In this document: piece after piece, positions 44,267-54,138 of the stretch
Layout: each line of letters starts with the position of its first letter
Numbering within the stretch: the first letter of the stretch is position 1
Assembly: GCF_000764225.1 (NCBI RefSeq)
Contig: NZ_JQED01000035.1
Span: 1-64,000 of the forward strand
Reading direction: 5' to 3'
From: Colwellia psychrerythraea
Lineage (GTDB): Bacteria > Pseudomonadota > Gammaproteobacteria > Enterobacterales > Alteromonadaceae
DNA: 64,000 bases
The notes under the pieces: generated by a model
What the model was told of the DNA's origin: nothing
The model's database searches: none
What the model saw: only the letters and a program-made list of their open reading frames with translations
Program-made: the position numbers and the translations under genes

Positions 44267-47131
44267 ATGAGAGCACTAAATCACATGAAACTTTCTTTAA
44301 CGAACTTTTACGGTAACAATTTTCGCCTTAATAAGTTAACAGTCGCTTTAGCGGGTAGTTTAGCGTTATTAACCGCGCCAGCAAGTTGGGCAGATAGCGT
44401 ACTTGAAGGTCGAGTAACCGACGCAAGTAATAAGGTCTATTTTCAAGGGGCAGAAGTGCAGATTAAGGAGCTGAACTTAACTGCAATTAGCGAGCGAGAC
44501 GGCTCTTTTCGTTTTACCAAGTTGCCTGAGGGCGAATATACCTTAATTATAAAATATATTGGTAGTGCGGATTTAGAGCAAAGAGTCTCTGTGGTTGATG
44601 GTGAAATTTTAACGAAAAACTTTATTATTGGTGCGACTAATACTAAGCAAGACGAGTTAGATAATATCATTGTTTATGGGCAAAGAGCCGGACAAGCCAG
44701 TGCTATTAACCGACAAAAAAATGCTAATAAATTAGTTTCGGTTATTAGTAGTGATGGTATTGGTCAATTGCCTGATCAAAATGCTGCTGAGGCGTTACAG
44801 CGGATGCCGGGGATATTTATAGAGAGAGACCAAGGAGAAGGCCGTTTTGTCGGAATTCGTGGCATAGATCCTAACCTAAATAATGTCACTATTAATGGCT
44901 TAAATGTACCTTCACCTGAAGCGGGCGTTCGAAGTGTTGCGTTAGATGTGATTCCCAGTGAACTAATCTCATCCCTTGAAGTAAGTAAAACAGTTACGCC
45001 AGATATGGATGCCAGTGCAATTGGTGGCTCTATTGAAGTAAAAAGCCTATCAGCCTTTGACCGTAATGACAGAAGTTATACCTTTACCGCACAAGCCTCT
45101 CATAATGAATTAGTGTCTGAAACAAGTCCTAAAATCTCGGGGAGTTATACCGATATTTATACCTTAGCAGGGGGGAGTCAGCTTGGCGTTGCTGGCGCTG
45201 TTTCATGGTTTAAGCGCGAGTTTGGCTCGCACAATATGGAAACCGATGGAGGCTGGAGTACTTTTGATTATGAAGACGCGGCAACCGGTGAAGATGTTGA
45301 GGCGTTTGGCGCAGAAGAAATTGAGCAACGTGTTTATGGTATTGAACGTGAACGTTTGGGTGCGGCACTGAATTTTGATTTATATGGTTCAGCGACAGAT
45401 AAGTATTATTTACGTACTCTTTACAGTAAATTTTCAGATGATGAATACCGTTTAAGAAATCAGTTTAAATATGATAAAGGTCAAATTGATTTAAGTTCTC
45501 ATACGCCAAATAGTGCCCAGTTTTCGGATGCTAAAATGGAGCGTGATACTAAAGATCGTTATGAAGCGCAAAAAATATTCTCCATTATCACGGGTGGTGA
45601 AAATCAGCTGGGGGATTGGCTTGTGGAATACAGTGCTGGTTACTCTAAAGGCAGCGAAGCTGAGCCGGATCGTCTAGATAGCACTTTTGTTGCTAAAGGT
45701 TTACCTATTGGCTATTTAAGTTCAGGTCAAATTCCACAGCTCACTTTTGATGACGCATCTCAGGATTTGAATAACTTTGCCTTAGACGAAGTGGTTTATG
45801 AAAACAACCTTACCGAAGACGAAGAAGTCACCCTAGCATTAGATTTTAGTAAAGACTTTGTGTGGCAAAATAATAATGGTCAGTTCAAGTTTGGTGGCAA
45901 ATACCGTACTAGGGAAAAATTTAACCGTGTTGATGCGGCTATCTATGATGGTGGTTTTACTGATGCTACAGGTGAGGATCAAAATGCACAAGCATTCAAT
46001 ACTGGCGCTGTTGATTTTAATTTAGGCGAGTTTGGTCCTGGCATTTCTCAAAACCAATTAAGTGATTATGTACTGAGTAATATGGCGGGTTTTGAGCTAA
46101 ATAGTTTGAAGTCTGATATTGAAAGTCAAGGTAGCTCCTATACAAGCAATGAAGATGTCTTAGCCTTATATGCCATGGTCAGTTTCGACATTAATGACTG
46201 GTACATAGTTGCCGGAGTACGTTACGAAGATACCAGTTTTACTACGCAAGGCAGTAAGGTTGACTTAATTGTTGATGACTCACCCACAGGTGATGGCAAC
46301 GAAACAGTTAATATTAGCCCTTGGCAAGGAGCCAAAGATTATGATGATTTTTTCCCAAGCCTGAATGTACGTTATAACATTAACGACAAGTTAATTAGCC
46401 GTTTTGCTTATACTCAAACGATTGCGAGACCCACTTTTAGTGATACTGCCGCAAATCAGTTAATAGAAACCGAAGTAACCGAAGAAGAGGGTGAAACGAT
46501 TACAGAGCGCAAAGCTGAAGTAGGTAATCCAGATCTTGATCCTTATGAAGCAAGCAATCTCGATTTGAGTATCGAATATTACCCAGGACATATTGGCGTC
46601 TTATCGGCAGGTCTGTTTTATAAAGATATTGATAATTATATTCTAAAACAAGAAGTGCAGGATAATGGTCAGTGGGATGGCTTTGAAGAAGTCATTCAAC
46701 CGCAAAATGGCGGAAGTGCTTCTCTTACTGGGCTTGAACTCGCGTGGAATAAAACGTTCAAATCGGGCATTTTACTCGGGGCAAACGGTACCTTTGTTGA
46801 TGCAGATGAAAAACTGCCGAACCAAGCCGATACAGTGGCTAATTTAATGCTTGGTTTTGAGAACAATGATATCAGTCTACGATTAAGTTCAACTTATAAA
46901 AGTGAGAACTTTAAGTTTACTGATAATGATGCGGACGTTTATCAAGATGCTCATATGCAGCTAGATTTTAGTGCAAAATATTACCTCAATAATAGCACGC
47001 AATTTTATTTTAATGCGGTGAATATTAATGATGAACCGTATTACCTCTATCACGGTGAAACGCAATATAACTATCAATTCGAAGAATACGGCCGTAGTTT
47101 TGAATTAGGTATTACTATCACGTCTTTATAA
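44267..47131 (+). CDS. TonB-dependent receptor with N-terminal carboxypeptidase-regulatory-like domain
   Basis: Receptor of 954 residues. The signal peptide ends PASWA. A CarboxypepD_reg-like domain follows (LEGRVTDAS to LPEGEYTLIIKYIG, about 45-125). The plug has LPDQNAAEALQRMPGI and IERDQGEGRFVGIRG, and the barrel ends in LGITITSL. Receptors of this kind import oligomeric or organic substrates. A perfect Pho box upstream and an acid phosphatase downstream suggest uptake of a phosphate-bearing compound. Two starts are possible (44267 and 44285); neither has a good ribosome site. Confidence 0.9.
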   Translation: MRALNHMKLSLTNFYGNNFRLNKLTVALAGSLALLTAPASWADSVLEGRVTDASNKVYFQGAEVQIKELNLTAISERDGSFRFTKLPEGEYTLIIKYIGSADLEQRVSVVDGEILTKNFIIGATNTKQDELDNIIVYGQRAGQASAINRQKNANKLVSVISSDGIGQLPDQNAAEALQRMPGIFIERDQGEGRFVGIRGIDPNLNNVTINGLNVPSPEAGVRSVALDVIPSELISSLEVSKTVTPDMDASAIGGSIEVKSLSAFDRNDRSYTFTAQASHNELVSETSPKISGSYTDIYTLAGGSQLGVAGAVSWFKREFGSHNMETDGGWSTFDYEDAATGEDVEAFGAEEIEQRVYGIERERLGAALNFDLYGSATDKYYLRTLYSKFSDDEYRLRNQFKYDKGQIDLSSHTPNSAQFSDAKMERDTKDRYEAQKIFSIITGGENQLGDWLVEYSAGYSKGSEAEPDRLDSTFVAKGLPIGYLSSGQIPQLTFDDASQDLNNFALDEVVYENNLTEDEEVTLALDFSKDFVWQNNNGQFKFGGKYRTREKFNRVDAAIYDGGFTDATGEDQNAQAFNTGAVDFNLGEFGPGISQNQLSDYVLSNMAGFELNSLKSDIESQGSSYTSNEDVLALYAMVSFDINDWYIVAGVRYEDTSFTTQGSKVDLIVDDSPTGDGNETVNISPWQGAKDYDDFFPSLNVRYNINDKLISRFAYTQTIARPTFSDTAANQLIETEVTEEEGETITERKAEVGNPDLDPYEASNLDLSIEYYPGHIGVLSAGLFYKDIDNYILKQEVQDNGQWDGFEEVIQPQNGGSASLTGLELAWNKTFKSGILLGANGTFVDADEKLPNQADTVANLMLGFENNDISLRLSSTYKSENFKFTDNDADVYQDAHMQLDFSAKYYLNNSTQFYFNAVNINDEPYYLYHGETQYNYQFEEYGRSFELGITITSL

Positions 47132-47144
47132 TAAATAATCGCGA

Positions 47145-47175
47145 GTAGGAACTGTTGATGTGAAACAGTTCCTAC
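47145..47175 (+). repeat. Perfect 12-bp hairpin between TonB receptor and phosphatase
   Basis: GTAGGAACTGTT (47145-47156) pairs with AACAGTTCCTAC (47164-47175) with a 7-base loop. There is no T run. As in the other receptor unit, a strong hairpin separates two probably co-regulated genes. Confidence 0.65.
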
Positions 47176-47224
47176 TATTGCCTCTGTTTCAAAAGATATG
47201 TTGTTACCCTCTATCGAGTGACTT

Positions 47225-48628
47225 ATGAAAAATAAAAATTTAACACCAAACATTATGTTTAATTTAAAGCGAGCGAAGCCATTATCACGAGTGGCAATAT
47301 CTAGTTCACTTTTAAGTTTAGCCATGTTAGCCAGTTGCAGTCAGCTGCCATTAACGGATAGCTCTGACCATGAAATTACAGCTGGCAGTGTTTCGAATAA
47401 AAATGTTAGCGCTAGTGACGATCCTGATAATATTAGCTTTCTTGCTTTTGGTGATGGTGGCTATCATGTGGATTATCCGAAGCAAAAACATATAGAAAAT
47501 CCTAGAAATAAACCTGATTTTATTGCTCATGAAAAAGAAGATTGGCTCGCTGATTTTCGTCCTGAAGCAGAGTTTGAACATGCGCCTATTTATGTCTACC
47601 CCAATACAAATATCGCAACTGAGCAAGGCGGAGCAGAGGCGGTTGGCTTAGCAATGACAGAGGTCTGTATTTATAAACCGTGTCAATTTGCCATTCAATT
47701 GGGCGATAATATCTACCCTGATGGTGCTGGTGCCGATGATGGCAAAGATGATCAAAAGCGCATGAATGATTTAATACTGTCACCGTTAATTCCCTTGTTC
47801 ACCGAAAACCCCGATTTAATGGTGTATTCAGCGTTAGGAAATCATGACTGGAAAAGCTCACGCCAAGGTGTTGCTTTGCAAACAGAGTGGATGGCAAAGC
47901 AACAGAATTTTACGCTGGGTGAGCAAGGTTATTATAAATATACTATCGGGAGCAAAGGCAATGATGTTGAGTTTTTTGTCTTAGATACCAATATGCTGCT
48001 TTCTGGGCAAACCTTTCATGAAGTCCCTCTTAATAGTGATGGCAGTGAAGGAGAGTTATCATTAGCATTTAACGATGGCACGGCTGAATTAGAGCAAGCA
48101 GATGCACATGAATTACCCATACAAAATGAAGATGAACAACAACTTGCCTGGTTAGCAAAAGGGTTAGCAAGCTCAACAGCTAAATGGAAAGTTGTTTATG
48201 GTCATCATATTTTGTGGTCTATTGGCGGCAGTAAATACAGTGAAGGCCATGTATTAAGAAAGTTATTATTACCCTCATTATGCCAATATGCCGATGCCTA
48301 TATTGCCGGACATGAGCATGACTTAGAACTGATCACTGATGATTGCTCAGGTTACAATACAGGGAAGTCTCGCCCACCATTACCTTTGATTATCAGTGGC
48401 GCAGCTGCGAAAATGCGGGGTAAACACACCCCGTTTGCCGAGCAACAAGCGAAACGGTATCCACAATATAAGCTGCATTGGTCGCAAAGTTTCGTGTGGG
48501 GTTTTGCCCATATTGAACTAAATAATCAAAACGATGCGCTAAATGTTGAATTTTATACTACGCCAAGAGATCGCTCAGGAAAAGCAGAGCTTGCCGGACA
48601 ATTTTCTTTTGATAAACGTAGTGATTAA
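47225..48628 (+). CDS. Purple-acid-phosphatase-like metallophosphoesterase lipoprotein
   Basis: Protein of 467 residues with a lipoprotein-type signal (SLAMLASC). The calcineurin-like metal motifs are in order: FLAFGDGGYH, QLGDNIYPDG, SALGNHDW, VYGHHILW and IAGHEHDLEL. It probably hydrolyses phosphomonoesters at the cell surface or in the periplasm. It lies 93 bases after a TonB receptor headed by a perfect Pho box, so induction in phosphate starvation is likely. Together the pair could release and take up phosphorylated organic matter (inferred). Confidence 0.9.
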   Translation: MKNKNLTPNIMFNLKRAKPLSRVAISSSLLSLAMLASCSQLPLTDSSDHEITAGSVSNKNVSASDDPDNISFLAFGDGGYHVDYPKQKHIENPRNKPDFIAHEKEDWLADFRPEAEFEHAPIYVYPNTNIATEQGGAEAVGLAMTEVCIYKPCQFAIQLGDNIYPDGAGADDGKDDQKRMNDLILSPLIPLFTENPDLMVYSALGNHDWKSSRQGVALQTEWMAKQQNFTLGEQGYYKYTIGSKGNDVEFFVLDTNMLLSGQTFHEVPLNSDGSEGELSLAFNDGTAELEQADAHELPIQNEDEQQLAWLAKGLASSTAKWKVVYGHHILWSIGGSKYSEGHVLRKLLLPSLCQYADAYIAGHEHDLELITDDCSGYNTGKSRPPLPLIISGAAAKMRGKHTPFAEQQAKRYPQYKLHWSQSFVWGFAHIELNNQNDALNVEFYTTPRDRSGKAELAGQFSFDKRSD

Positions 48629-48859
48629 TTAAACGAGCTCTAGTGACGTATTATATTAGCGTTAGTTATATTGGTGATGCCTAAAAAGAGCTTGTTGCCA
48701 AAAAAGTAAACAGCCAAGGAATAAAAAGACCATTAAGTGTAAATTCTTACTGCAATAGGATATTTTTGCTTTATAAAACAAATTATAATGTGCAATTGGA
48801 TCTGAAATTTTGGTTGTAGAACTTGCTTCAACCTGTCGATAAGTAGTGAGAATTAATCT

Positions 48860-49537
48860 ATGAAAAAAGTGTTATTTGGTCTTGTCTTGTTATTAAGTCA
48901 GGTGAGTTTTGCAGAGGATGATGTTAAAGAGTTACCGCCATTAGACCCAGGATATATGGGAGTTCACGGTATGGTTATAGTGACTCATGGCTCAAGCCTT
49001 TATGCGTCTCACTTGCCGCTTTATAACAAGCCTCATAACGTACAGCTACTTTATAAGCTAGATAATAAGGATTTGGCGGTGTTACAAACGGTTAGAGATA
49101 GTCAACTTGTTACTATTAAACCCAAACCATTTAACTTACAGCGCTTAATGCGCGGCGAGAAAATGGTTATACAGGCAGATTTATATGCGGGACATTTTGA
49201 GCGTGACGGCATGTTAGTGTATGAAAATATTTCATTGTCTTTTGATAAGCAATTGTATGTACGTTCGTTTGATGACATTAAACCTTCAAGTAAAACACAA
49301 GAGTACGACGTTATTTCTTTAAGAAAAAACTATAAATTCTATATTCACAGAATTCAACAGGCACCTAGCTTTGATCATATATTAGGTGTGGATTTAGAAG
49401 CAGGGTGTTTAAGCCGTTTTAATACCTCATCGCCAGTACCAAAAGAAACAGAACTTCAATATAAGTTTATAAACTGTGGCACGATAAAACCCTTGTATTT
49501 TGAAACCCAAGATTTTAATGCCGCTGACTCTCATTAA
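48860..49537 (+). CDS. Uncharacterised periplasmic protein
   Basis: Protein of 225 residues with a signal peptide (ends LSQVSFA). I do not recognise the family with certainty; related hypothetical proteins with a GYMGVHGMVIVTHGSSLYASHL-like start occur in Shewanella and relatives, as far as I recall. It looks like a beta-rich secreted protein with two late cysteines (GCLSRF and INCGTI). It is monocistronic and ends at a strong terminator. Confidence 0.75.
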   Translation: MKKVLFGLVLLLSQVSFAEDDVKELPPLDPGYMGVHGMVIVTHGSSLYASHLPLYNKPHNVQLLYKLDNKDLAVLQTVRDSQLVTIKPKPFNLQRLMRGEKMVIQADLYAGHFERDGMLVYENISLSFDKQLYVRSFDDIKPSSKTQEYDVISLRKNYKFYIHRIQQAPSFDHILGVDLEAGCLSRFNTSSPVPKETELQYKFINCGTIKPLYFETQDFNAADSH

Positions 49538-49585
49538 CTAGCTCGGACGAATAAAACGCATTTTAATTTAGCTAGATATTTATAA

Positions 49586-49613
49586 AAAAGTCGCCTTCTA
49601 GGGCGACTTTTTT
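49586..49613 (+). terminator. Rho-independent terminator
   Basis: AAAAGTCGCC and GGCGACTTTT form a 10-bp stem with a 6-base loop followed by TT. It ends the unit of the periplasmic protein gene. Confidence 0.9.
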
Positions 49614-49718
49614 CATTACTCTTATTACAGGTATAAATTTCTTGTACTCATTAGATGGCCATAAACACCTCCTTTGATATTAAAAATACGACTGACTGGG
49701 AGTTACTGATCTGGAAAA

Positions 49719-50537
49719 TTAATGATTATTAGCCATTTGGTTGTTTATTGTTTCTGCCTCTTCTTCTGATGGCGGGGTATGCAGTTTCAGCACAACACGA
49801 CGGTCATAAAAGCTCACTTCACTTTCATTATTAGCCACTACCGGAGCATCTTCACCAAAAGCAAAAGTCGCTATTTGTTGCTCTTTTACACCTTGTGCCA
49901 TCAACAAGGTCCGTACTGACTCAACTCTGGCTTGTGATAATGTTTGATTAAGTGATTGCTCACCGATTAAATCGGTATAACCCGATAGGTCAATTTTCAT
50001 TTGTGGTGAGCTATTTAATATTTGTGCAAGCGCTGAAACTTGTTCTTGATAGTGTGGTGCTATGTCACTTGAACCGGTAGAGAATTGCAGACTCATTAAC
50101 AAGTTGTCTGCTTGCAATTGACCAGAGTTATGCTGTTGATTTTCTAAGGCGACTAGCTGTTGCTGGTACGAGGCTTCTAAACGCTGTAACTTAGCTTGGT
50201 ATTGACTTTGTATTTGCTCATTAGAACGTTGTTTGCGCTGTTCATTGACTAACGCAGTAGTTAATTCATCATTTTCATCATTCACATTAATGTATTTAGC
50301 CACAAATATGCCGCCTACTCCCGCAACAATCGCGCCTAAAGGACCTGCAACGACTGCACCGATGACGGCACCTGTGCCAAAACCAATATTTTCATTATTT
50401 GTTGCTTCTTGATGTGTTTTTTCTGAGGCATTGACTGAACCTGTTGCTAATGCCGCAATTAGCGCTGTCGTTATCGCTAATTTTTTCCCTGTGATTTTAG
50501 TTGATTGACCTTGGACTGGTTGAATTTTATTTTTCAT
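49719..50537 (-). CDS. pdsO: Sortase-system OmpA-family protein PdsO
   Basis: Protein of 272 residues: signal peptide (ending GSVNA), a glycine-rich hydrophobic segment (GFGTGAVIGAVVAGPLGAIV), a coiled coil (about 95-145) and a C-terminal OmpA peptidoglycan-binding domain (MKIDLSGYTDLIGEQSLNQ, SQARVESVRTLL, DRRVVLKL). This layout, with neighbouring pdsR and pdsS, marks the OmpA protein of the proteobacterial dedicated sortase system. AAGGAA precedes the ATG. It is divergent from pdsR. Its usual partners, the sortase and its target, are not next to it. Confidence 0.87.
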   Translation of the reverse strand: MKNKIQPVQGQSTKITGKKLAITTALIAALATGSVNASEKTHQEATNNENIGFGTGAVIGAVVAGPLGAIVAGVGGIFVAKYINVNDENDELTTALVNEQRKQRSNEQIQSQYQAKLQRLEASYQQQLVALENQQHNSGQLQADNLLMSLQFSTGSSDIAPHYQEQVSALAQILNSSPQMKIDLSGYTDLIGEQSLNQTLSQARVESVRTLLMAQGVKEQQIATFAFGEDAPVVANNESEVSFYDRRVVLKLHTPPSEEEAETINNQMANNH

Positions 50538-51067
50538 GATATTTCCTTTTTATGGCGTATTTTTTGTTAAACAGTCTTGTTAAGTTATGTTGATAAGGCT
50601 GTGTTGTTGACAGGAGTTATTACACCGCAAAAAATGGGCATTGCTCTGCTCGAATAAAGGCAAAGCAGTGAGCAATTGTGGCAACAATATGGCAATTTCA
50701 AAAATTAAGCGCGTTAACCCGAAAAGTTAGATATAGTCGACCTAATAAAGAGGAGATACCCATAATCATTCAAAATGCTCGATTCAGAGTGCTTGAGCAA
50801 TTTCAGTGTGAAGCGCGTCAATTAAGTCAGGGGGATTCCCTACTTCTTTGGCGCAACAATAAAATGATATTGCTCAAGCGCTTCTACGATGGGGCTAAAA
50901 ACGATTGATACGTCGTTATTGATTTTGAGAATGAAACAACCATTCCCTACAATCAATGCCTTGCCTAAATCGTTTTTTTCTCCCACTGAAACATGCATTT
51001 TGAATGGTCACGGATATAGGTGTTAGTTTTAGTGTCAATTTATCAAGATAATTAAAAGTGAATAGAA
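50538..51067. promoter_or_regulatory. Divergent pdsO-pdsR interval
   Basis: 530 bases that hold the promoters of both pds units. A small frame on the plus strand with a strong ribosome site but no ATG is listed separately. No sortase or target remnant could be recognised. Confidence 0.45.
50760..50908 (+). CDS. Possible small protein with non-ATG start
   Basis: A strong ribosome site (AAAGAGGAG, about 50747-50755) is followed by ATA ATC ATT, then a frame encoding about 48 residues (IIIQNARFRVLEQF and further SQGDSLLLWRNNKMILLKRF). The alternating pattern suggests a small beta-rich fold. There is no ATG, GTG or TTG at the right distance; an upstream GTG at 50678 would give 76 residues but has no ribosome site. 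It may use a rare ATA/ATT start, be a decayed gene, or be chance. Confidence 0.3.
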
Positions 51068-51778
51068 ATGAGTAAAAGAATTGCTATCGTCGAAGATGAA
51101 GCGGCTATCAGAGAAAACTATGCAGACGTATTACGTAATCAAGGGTATCAAGTACAAACCTATGCCGATAGATCTAGCGCCACTCAAGCCTTTAATCTAC
51201 GTTTACCCAACTTAGTCATTTTAGACATAGGCTTGAATGATGAATATGATGGTGGATTTGTTTTGTGTCAGCAACTTAGAGCAAAGTCGGCGACTTTGCC
51301 TATTATCTTTTTGACCGCACGAGATAATGATTTTGATACCGTTTCTGGCTTACGCATTGGCGCAGATGATTACCTGACCAAAGATATTAGTTTACCTCAT
51401 TTAACAGCGCGAATATCGGCATTATTTCGTCGCCAAGAAGCTCTAAAGAAACCCATTAATGATGACCATATTACTCGCTCTGGTGCGCTTACAGTGGACA
51501 GTCAACGCATGAGTATTACCTGGCAAAATAGCGCTATTGATTTAACTATTACCGAATTTTGGTTAGTGCATGCCTTAGCCAAACAACCAGGTCATGTTAA
51601 AAACCGTACCCAATTGATGAGTGATTCAAAAATATATGTAGATGACAGTACCATCACTTCACATATTAAACGTATACGCAAAAAATTTATGCAACACGAC
51701 AGCAGTTTTGACTGCATCGAAACGGTTTATGGCATGGGCTATCGCTGGTTAACTGCTAACAGTATTGATAGTGAATGA
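51068..51778 (+). CDS. pdsR: Sortase-system response regulator PdsR
   Basis: OmpR-family regulator of 236 residues. The receiver has the acidic pair (IVEDE), phosphoacceptor Asp53 (LVILDIGL), and the Thr and Lys positions (FLTARD, DYLTKDIS). A winged-helix domain follows (about 140-232) with SHIKRIRKKF and ETVYGMGYRW. With PdsS and PdsO it forms the control module of the proteobacterial dedicated sortase system. It overlaps pdsS by 4 bases. The ribosome site is weak. Confidence 0.87.
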   Translation: MSKRIAIVEDEAAIRENYADVLRNQGYQVQTYADRSSATQAFNLRLPNLVILDIGLNDEYDGGFVLCQQLRAKSATLPIIFLTARDNDFDTVSGLRIGADDYLTKDISLPHLTARISALFRRQEALKKPINDDHITRSGALTVDSQRMSITWQNSAIDLTITEFWLVHALAKQPGHVKNRTQLMSDSKIYVDDSTITSHIKRIRKKFMQHDSSFDCIETVYGMGYRWLTANSIDSE

Positions 51779-53997
51779 TGAAGGCTAATATGGCTAAGGT
51801 TAAACGCCCTAATCTGCGCTTTGGACTGCGATCAAAACTGTTATTACTTTCAAGTTTTTTGTTTGTCATTCCTTGGTTTGGGTATCAATATGTCTGGGAA
51901 ATGGAAAAGTATTTGCGCTTTGGACAAGAGCAAACATTAGTAGGTACAGCGCGAGCACTAGCGACTGCGTTGCATGAGCGAGAGAAGTTATTTAATAATC
52001 AAGCGAGCTTTTTACCTAATGTTGAACAAGGCAAAGATCTTTATGGCTACAAATTAACAGAAGCTGTCAATTTAGATGGTTTACCTAATGATTGGCCTGA
52101 CTTTAATCAACGCACACATTTTTATAACCAACAACAGCAGCTCTTTGCCAACGAGCCATTAAGCCTAAACTTTAAAGCGAGTGTTGGTAAGTACAATAAT
52201 TATTTGTATTTATTTTTTCAGGTCGTTGATAACCGTGTGATCTTTCGTGGTGAAAATACCCGAAGTATCAGCAATAACGATCATTTAGCTCTGTCTTTTA
52301 GTGATACGAACAATAAGTTAAATCGCTTTATTATCAGTAATAAAAAAGCCGGTTGGATATCTGCTTTTGCCCTTGCTGATGATGATTTAGCGGTTCCTGC
52401 GCCGGCACCTCAGATTCAAGGACACTGGTTAGCAACAGCACAAGGCTATAATGTTGAGCTCAGAGTACCGTTAGACAACTTAGGCGATAACATTGCTTTT
52501 GCTTTTTATGATGTAGATAAAAGCAATGGTGAAGCCGTTTCTGCCATTGGCTCTGCAGATCCCAGTAACGAAGAAAGTTTGGGGACTATCGTTGTGCCTT
52601 CGCCTGAAATTGAGCGTATTGTGAAAGGCATGCGCTATACCAACTCTAGCATTTGGGTGGTCGATCAACACCACCGAGTGCTCGCTAGTGCAGGTTCACT
52701 AAAATCTGCCAGTGGTGTTTGGCATGCAAAAGAACAGCAGCCGCAGGAAGAGGAAAAAAATAGTCTTTGGTATCAGTTTAAGCAGCAATTTTTATTGCCT
52801 TTGTATTATAAAATTCTAACGAAACCGTCAACAGACTTTATCGATCAACTCTACGATGCACAGCATTTACAAGGCTTACATATTGTTAATGCCTTAGGTG
52901 GAAAGGCAACCTCTCAATGGCGTTTAACTACCGATAAAAAAGCGCTAGTGCTTTCTGCGGCGTATCCTATTTTTATTAATAACCAAGTAAAAGGCGCTGT
53001 CATTGTTGAAGAAACAACAAACGGCATACGTAGTTTACGAAATCGCGCGTTAGAAAAGCTATTTACCGTCATTTTAGCGATTATGAGTTTAGGCGCGTTG
53101 ACCTTTATTTTATTTGCCTCACGTATATCATCGCGTATTCGTCAGTTATCCAGTCAAGCTGAACTAGCGATTGATAAACAAGGGCGCATTATTGGCCAAA
53201 TGCAGGCCTCTAACAGTAATGATGAAATTGGTGATTTATCACGGAGTTTTACTACCGCAGTTAATCGTTTAAGTGAGTACAATCACTATTTAGAAAACAT
53301 GTCTTCTCGTTTATCCCATGAATTAAGAACGCCAATCGCCGTGGTTAAAACATCATTAGACAACTTAAGCTTACTGGAGACGCAGCAAGCTCAAACAGAT
53401 AATCCCTATATTGAAAGAGCGCAAACTGGCATTAAGACGTTAAATTTAATTCTCACCAATATGAGTGAAGCAACGCGCCTTGAACAAATGTTATCGAGCA
53501 CTGAAAAAGTGGATTTTGATTTACAGCAAGTTGTTAAAGGTTGTATTTCTGGCTACCAGCAAATTTACCCCGCAATACAATTCAATTTGAATGTTGACGG
53601 TAAAGCGTCCAAAAAAAGTACGTTTCTTATGCATGGTTCACCCGAACATATCGTGCAATTGTTAGATAAAGTGATCAGTAACAGTGTTGAATTTAGCCAA
53701 GATAATATCATCACTATTGAGTTGAAAAAGAGCAGTAATAAGCATAATGCGGAACTGCTTATTAGTAATAATGGCATTTTATTACCCGAGCAACTTAGCG
53801 AAAGTTTATTTGATTCCATGGTGTCATTACGTGATAAAAACCAAAAAACGCAAGATAAGCAAGTGGTGCCACACCTTGGTTTAGGCTTATATATTTCTCG
53901 CTTAATTTGCCAATTTCATCAGGGAAGTATCAGTGCTTATAATCATCAAAACCCTGAAGGAGTTACTGTGCATATTAGCTTGCCTACTAAGGACTAA
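51775..53997 (+). CDS. pdsS: Sortase-system histidine kinase PdsS
   Basis: Membrane sensor kinase of 740 residues. One membrane segment lies near 18-36 and another near 435-455; the roughly 400-residue periplasmic part between them contains a carbohydrate-binding-like fold (NYLYLFFQVVDNRVIFRG). A HAMP domain follows, then the H box SSRLSHELRTPIAVV with His515, and an ATPase domain (ISNNGILLPEQ and GLGLYISRLI). The long sensor domain is typical of the Pds family. It is translationally coupled to pdsR. Confidence 0.88.
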   Translation: MMKANMAKVKRPNLRFGLRSKLLLLSSFLFVIPWFGYQYVWEMEKYLRFGQEQTLVGTARALATALHEREKLFNNQASFLPNVEQGKDLYGYKLTEAVNLDGLPNDWPDFNQRTHFYNQQQQLFANEPLSLNFKASVGKYNNYLYLFFQVVDNRVIFRGENTRSISNNDHLALSFSDTNNKLNRFIISNKKAGWISAFALADDDLAVPAPAPQIQGHWLATAQGYNVELRVPLDNLGDNIAFAFYDVDKSNGEAVSAIGSADPSNEESLGTIVVPSPEIERIVKGMRYTNSSIWVVDQHHRVLASAGSLKSASGVWHAKEQQPQEEEKNSLWYQFKQQFLLPLYYKILTKPSTDFIDQLYDAQHLQGLHIVNALGGKATSQWRLTTDKKALVLSAAYPIFINNQVKGAVIVEETTNGIRSLRNRALEKLFTVILAIMSLGALTFILFASRISSRIRQLSSQAELAIDKQGRIIGQMQASNSNDEIGDLSRSFTTAVNRLSEYNHYLENMSSRLSHELRTPIAVVKTSLDNLSLLETQQAQTDNPYIERAQTGIKTLNLILTNMSEATRLEQMLSSTEKVDFDLQQVVKGCISGYQQIYPAIQFNLNVDGKASKKSTFLMHGSPEHIVQLLDKVISNSVEFSQDNIITIELKKSSNKHNAELLISNNGILLPEQLSESLFDSMVSLRDKNQKTQDKQVVPHLGLGLYISRLICQFHQGSISAYNHQNPEGVTVHISLPTKD

Positions 53998-54138
53998 TAA
54001 GCATTTTGCTTATAGAAAATTTGCTAATGTAGCGCTGGATGATTATAGCTGATGGTGGATCTTTATCAATATTGAGAAAGGCATCACGCGATGAGAAACG
54101 CCACCGTATTTGACGATTTTTTTATCAAAGCAAGCGGT

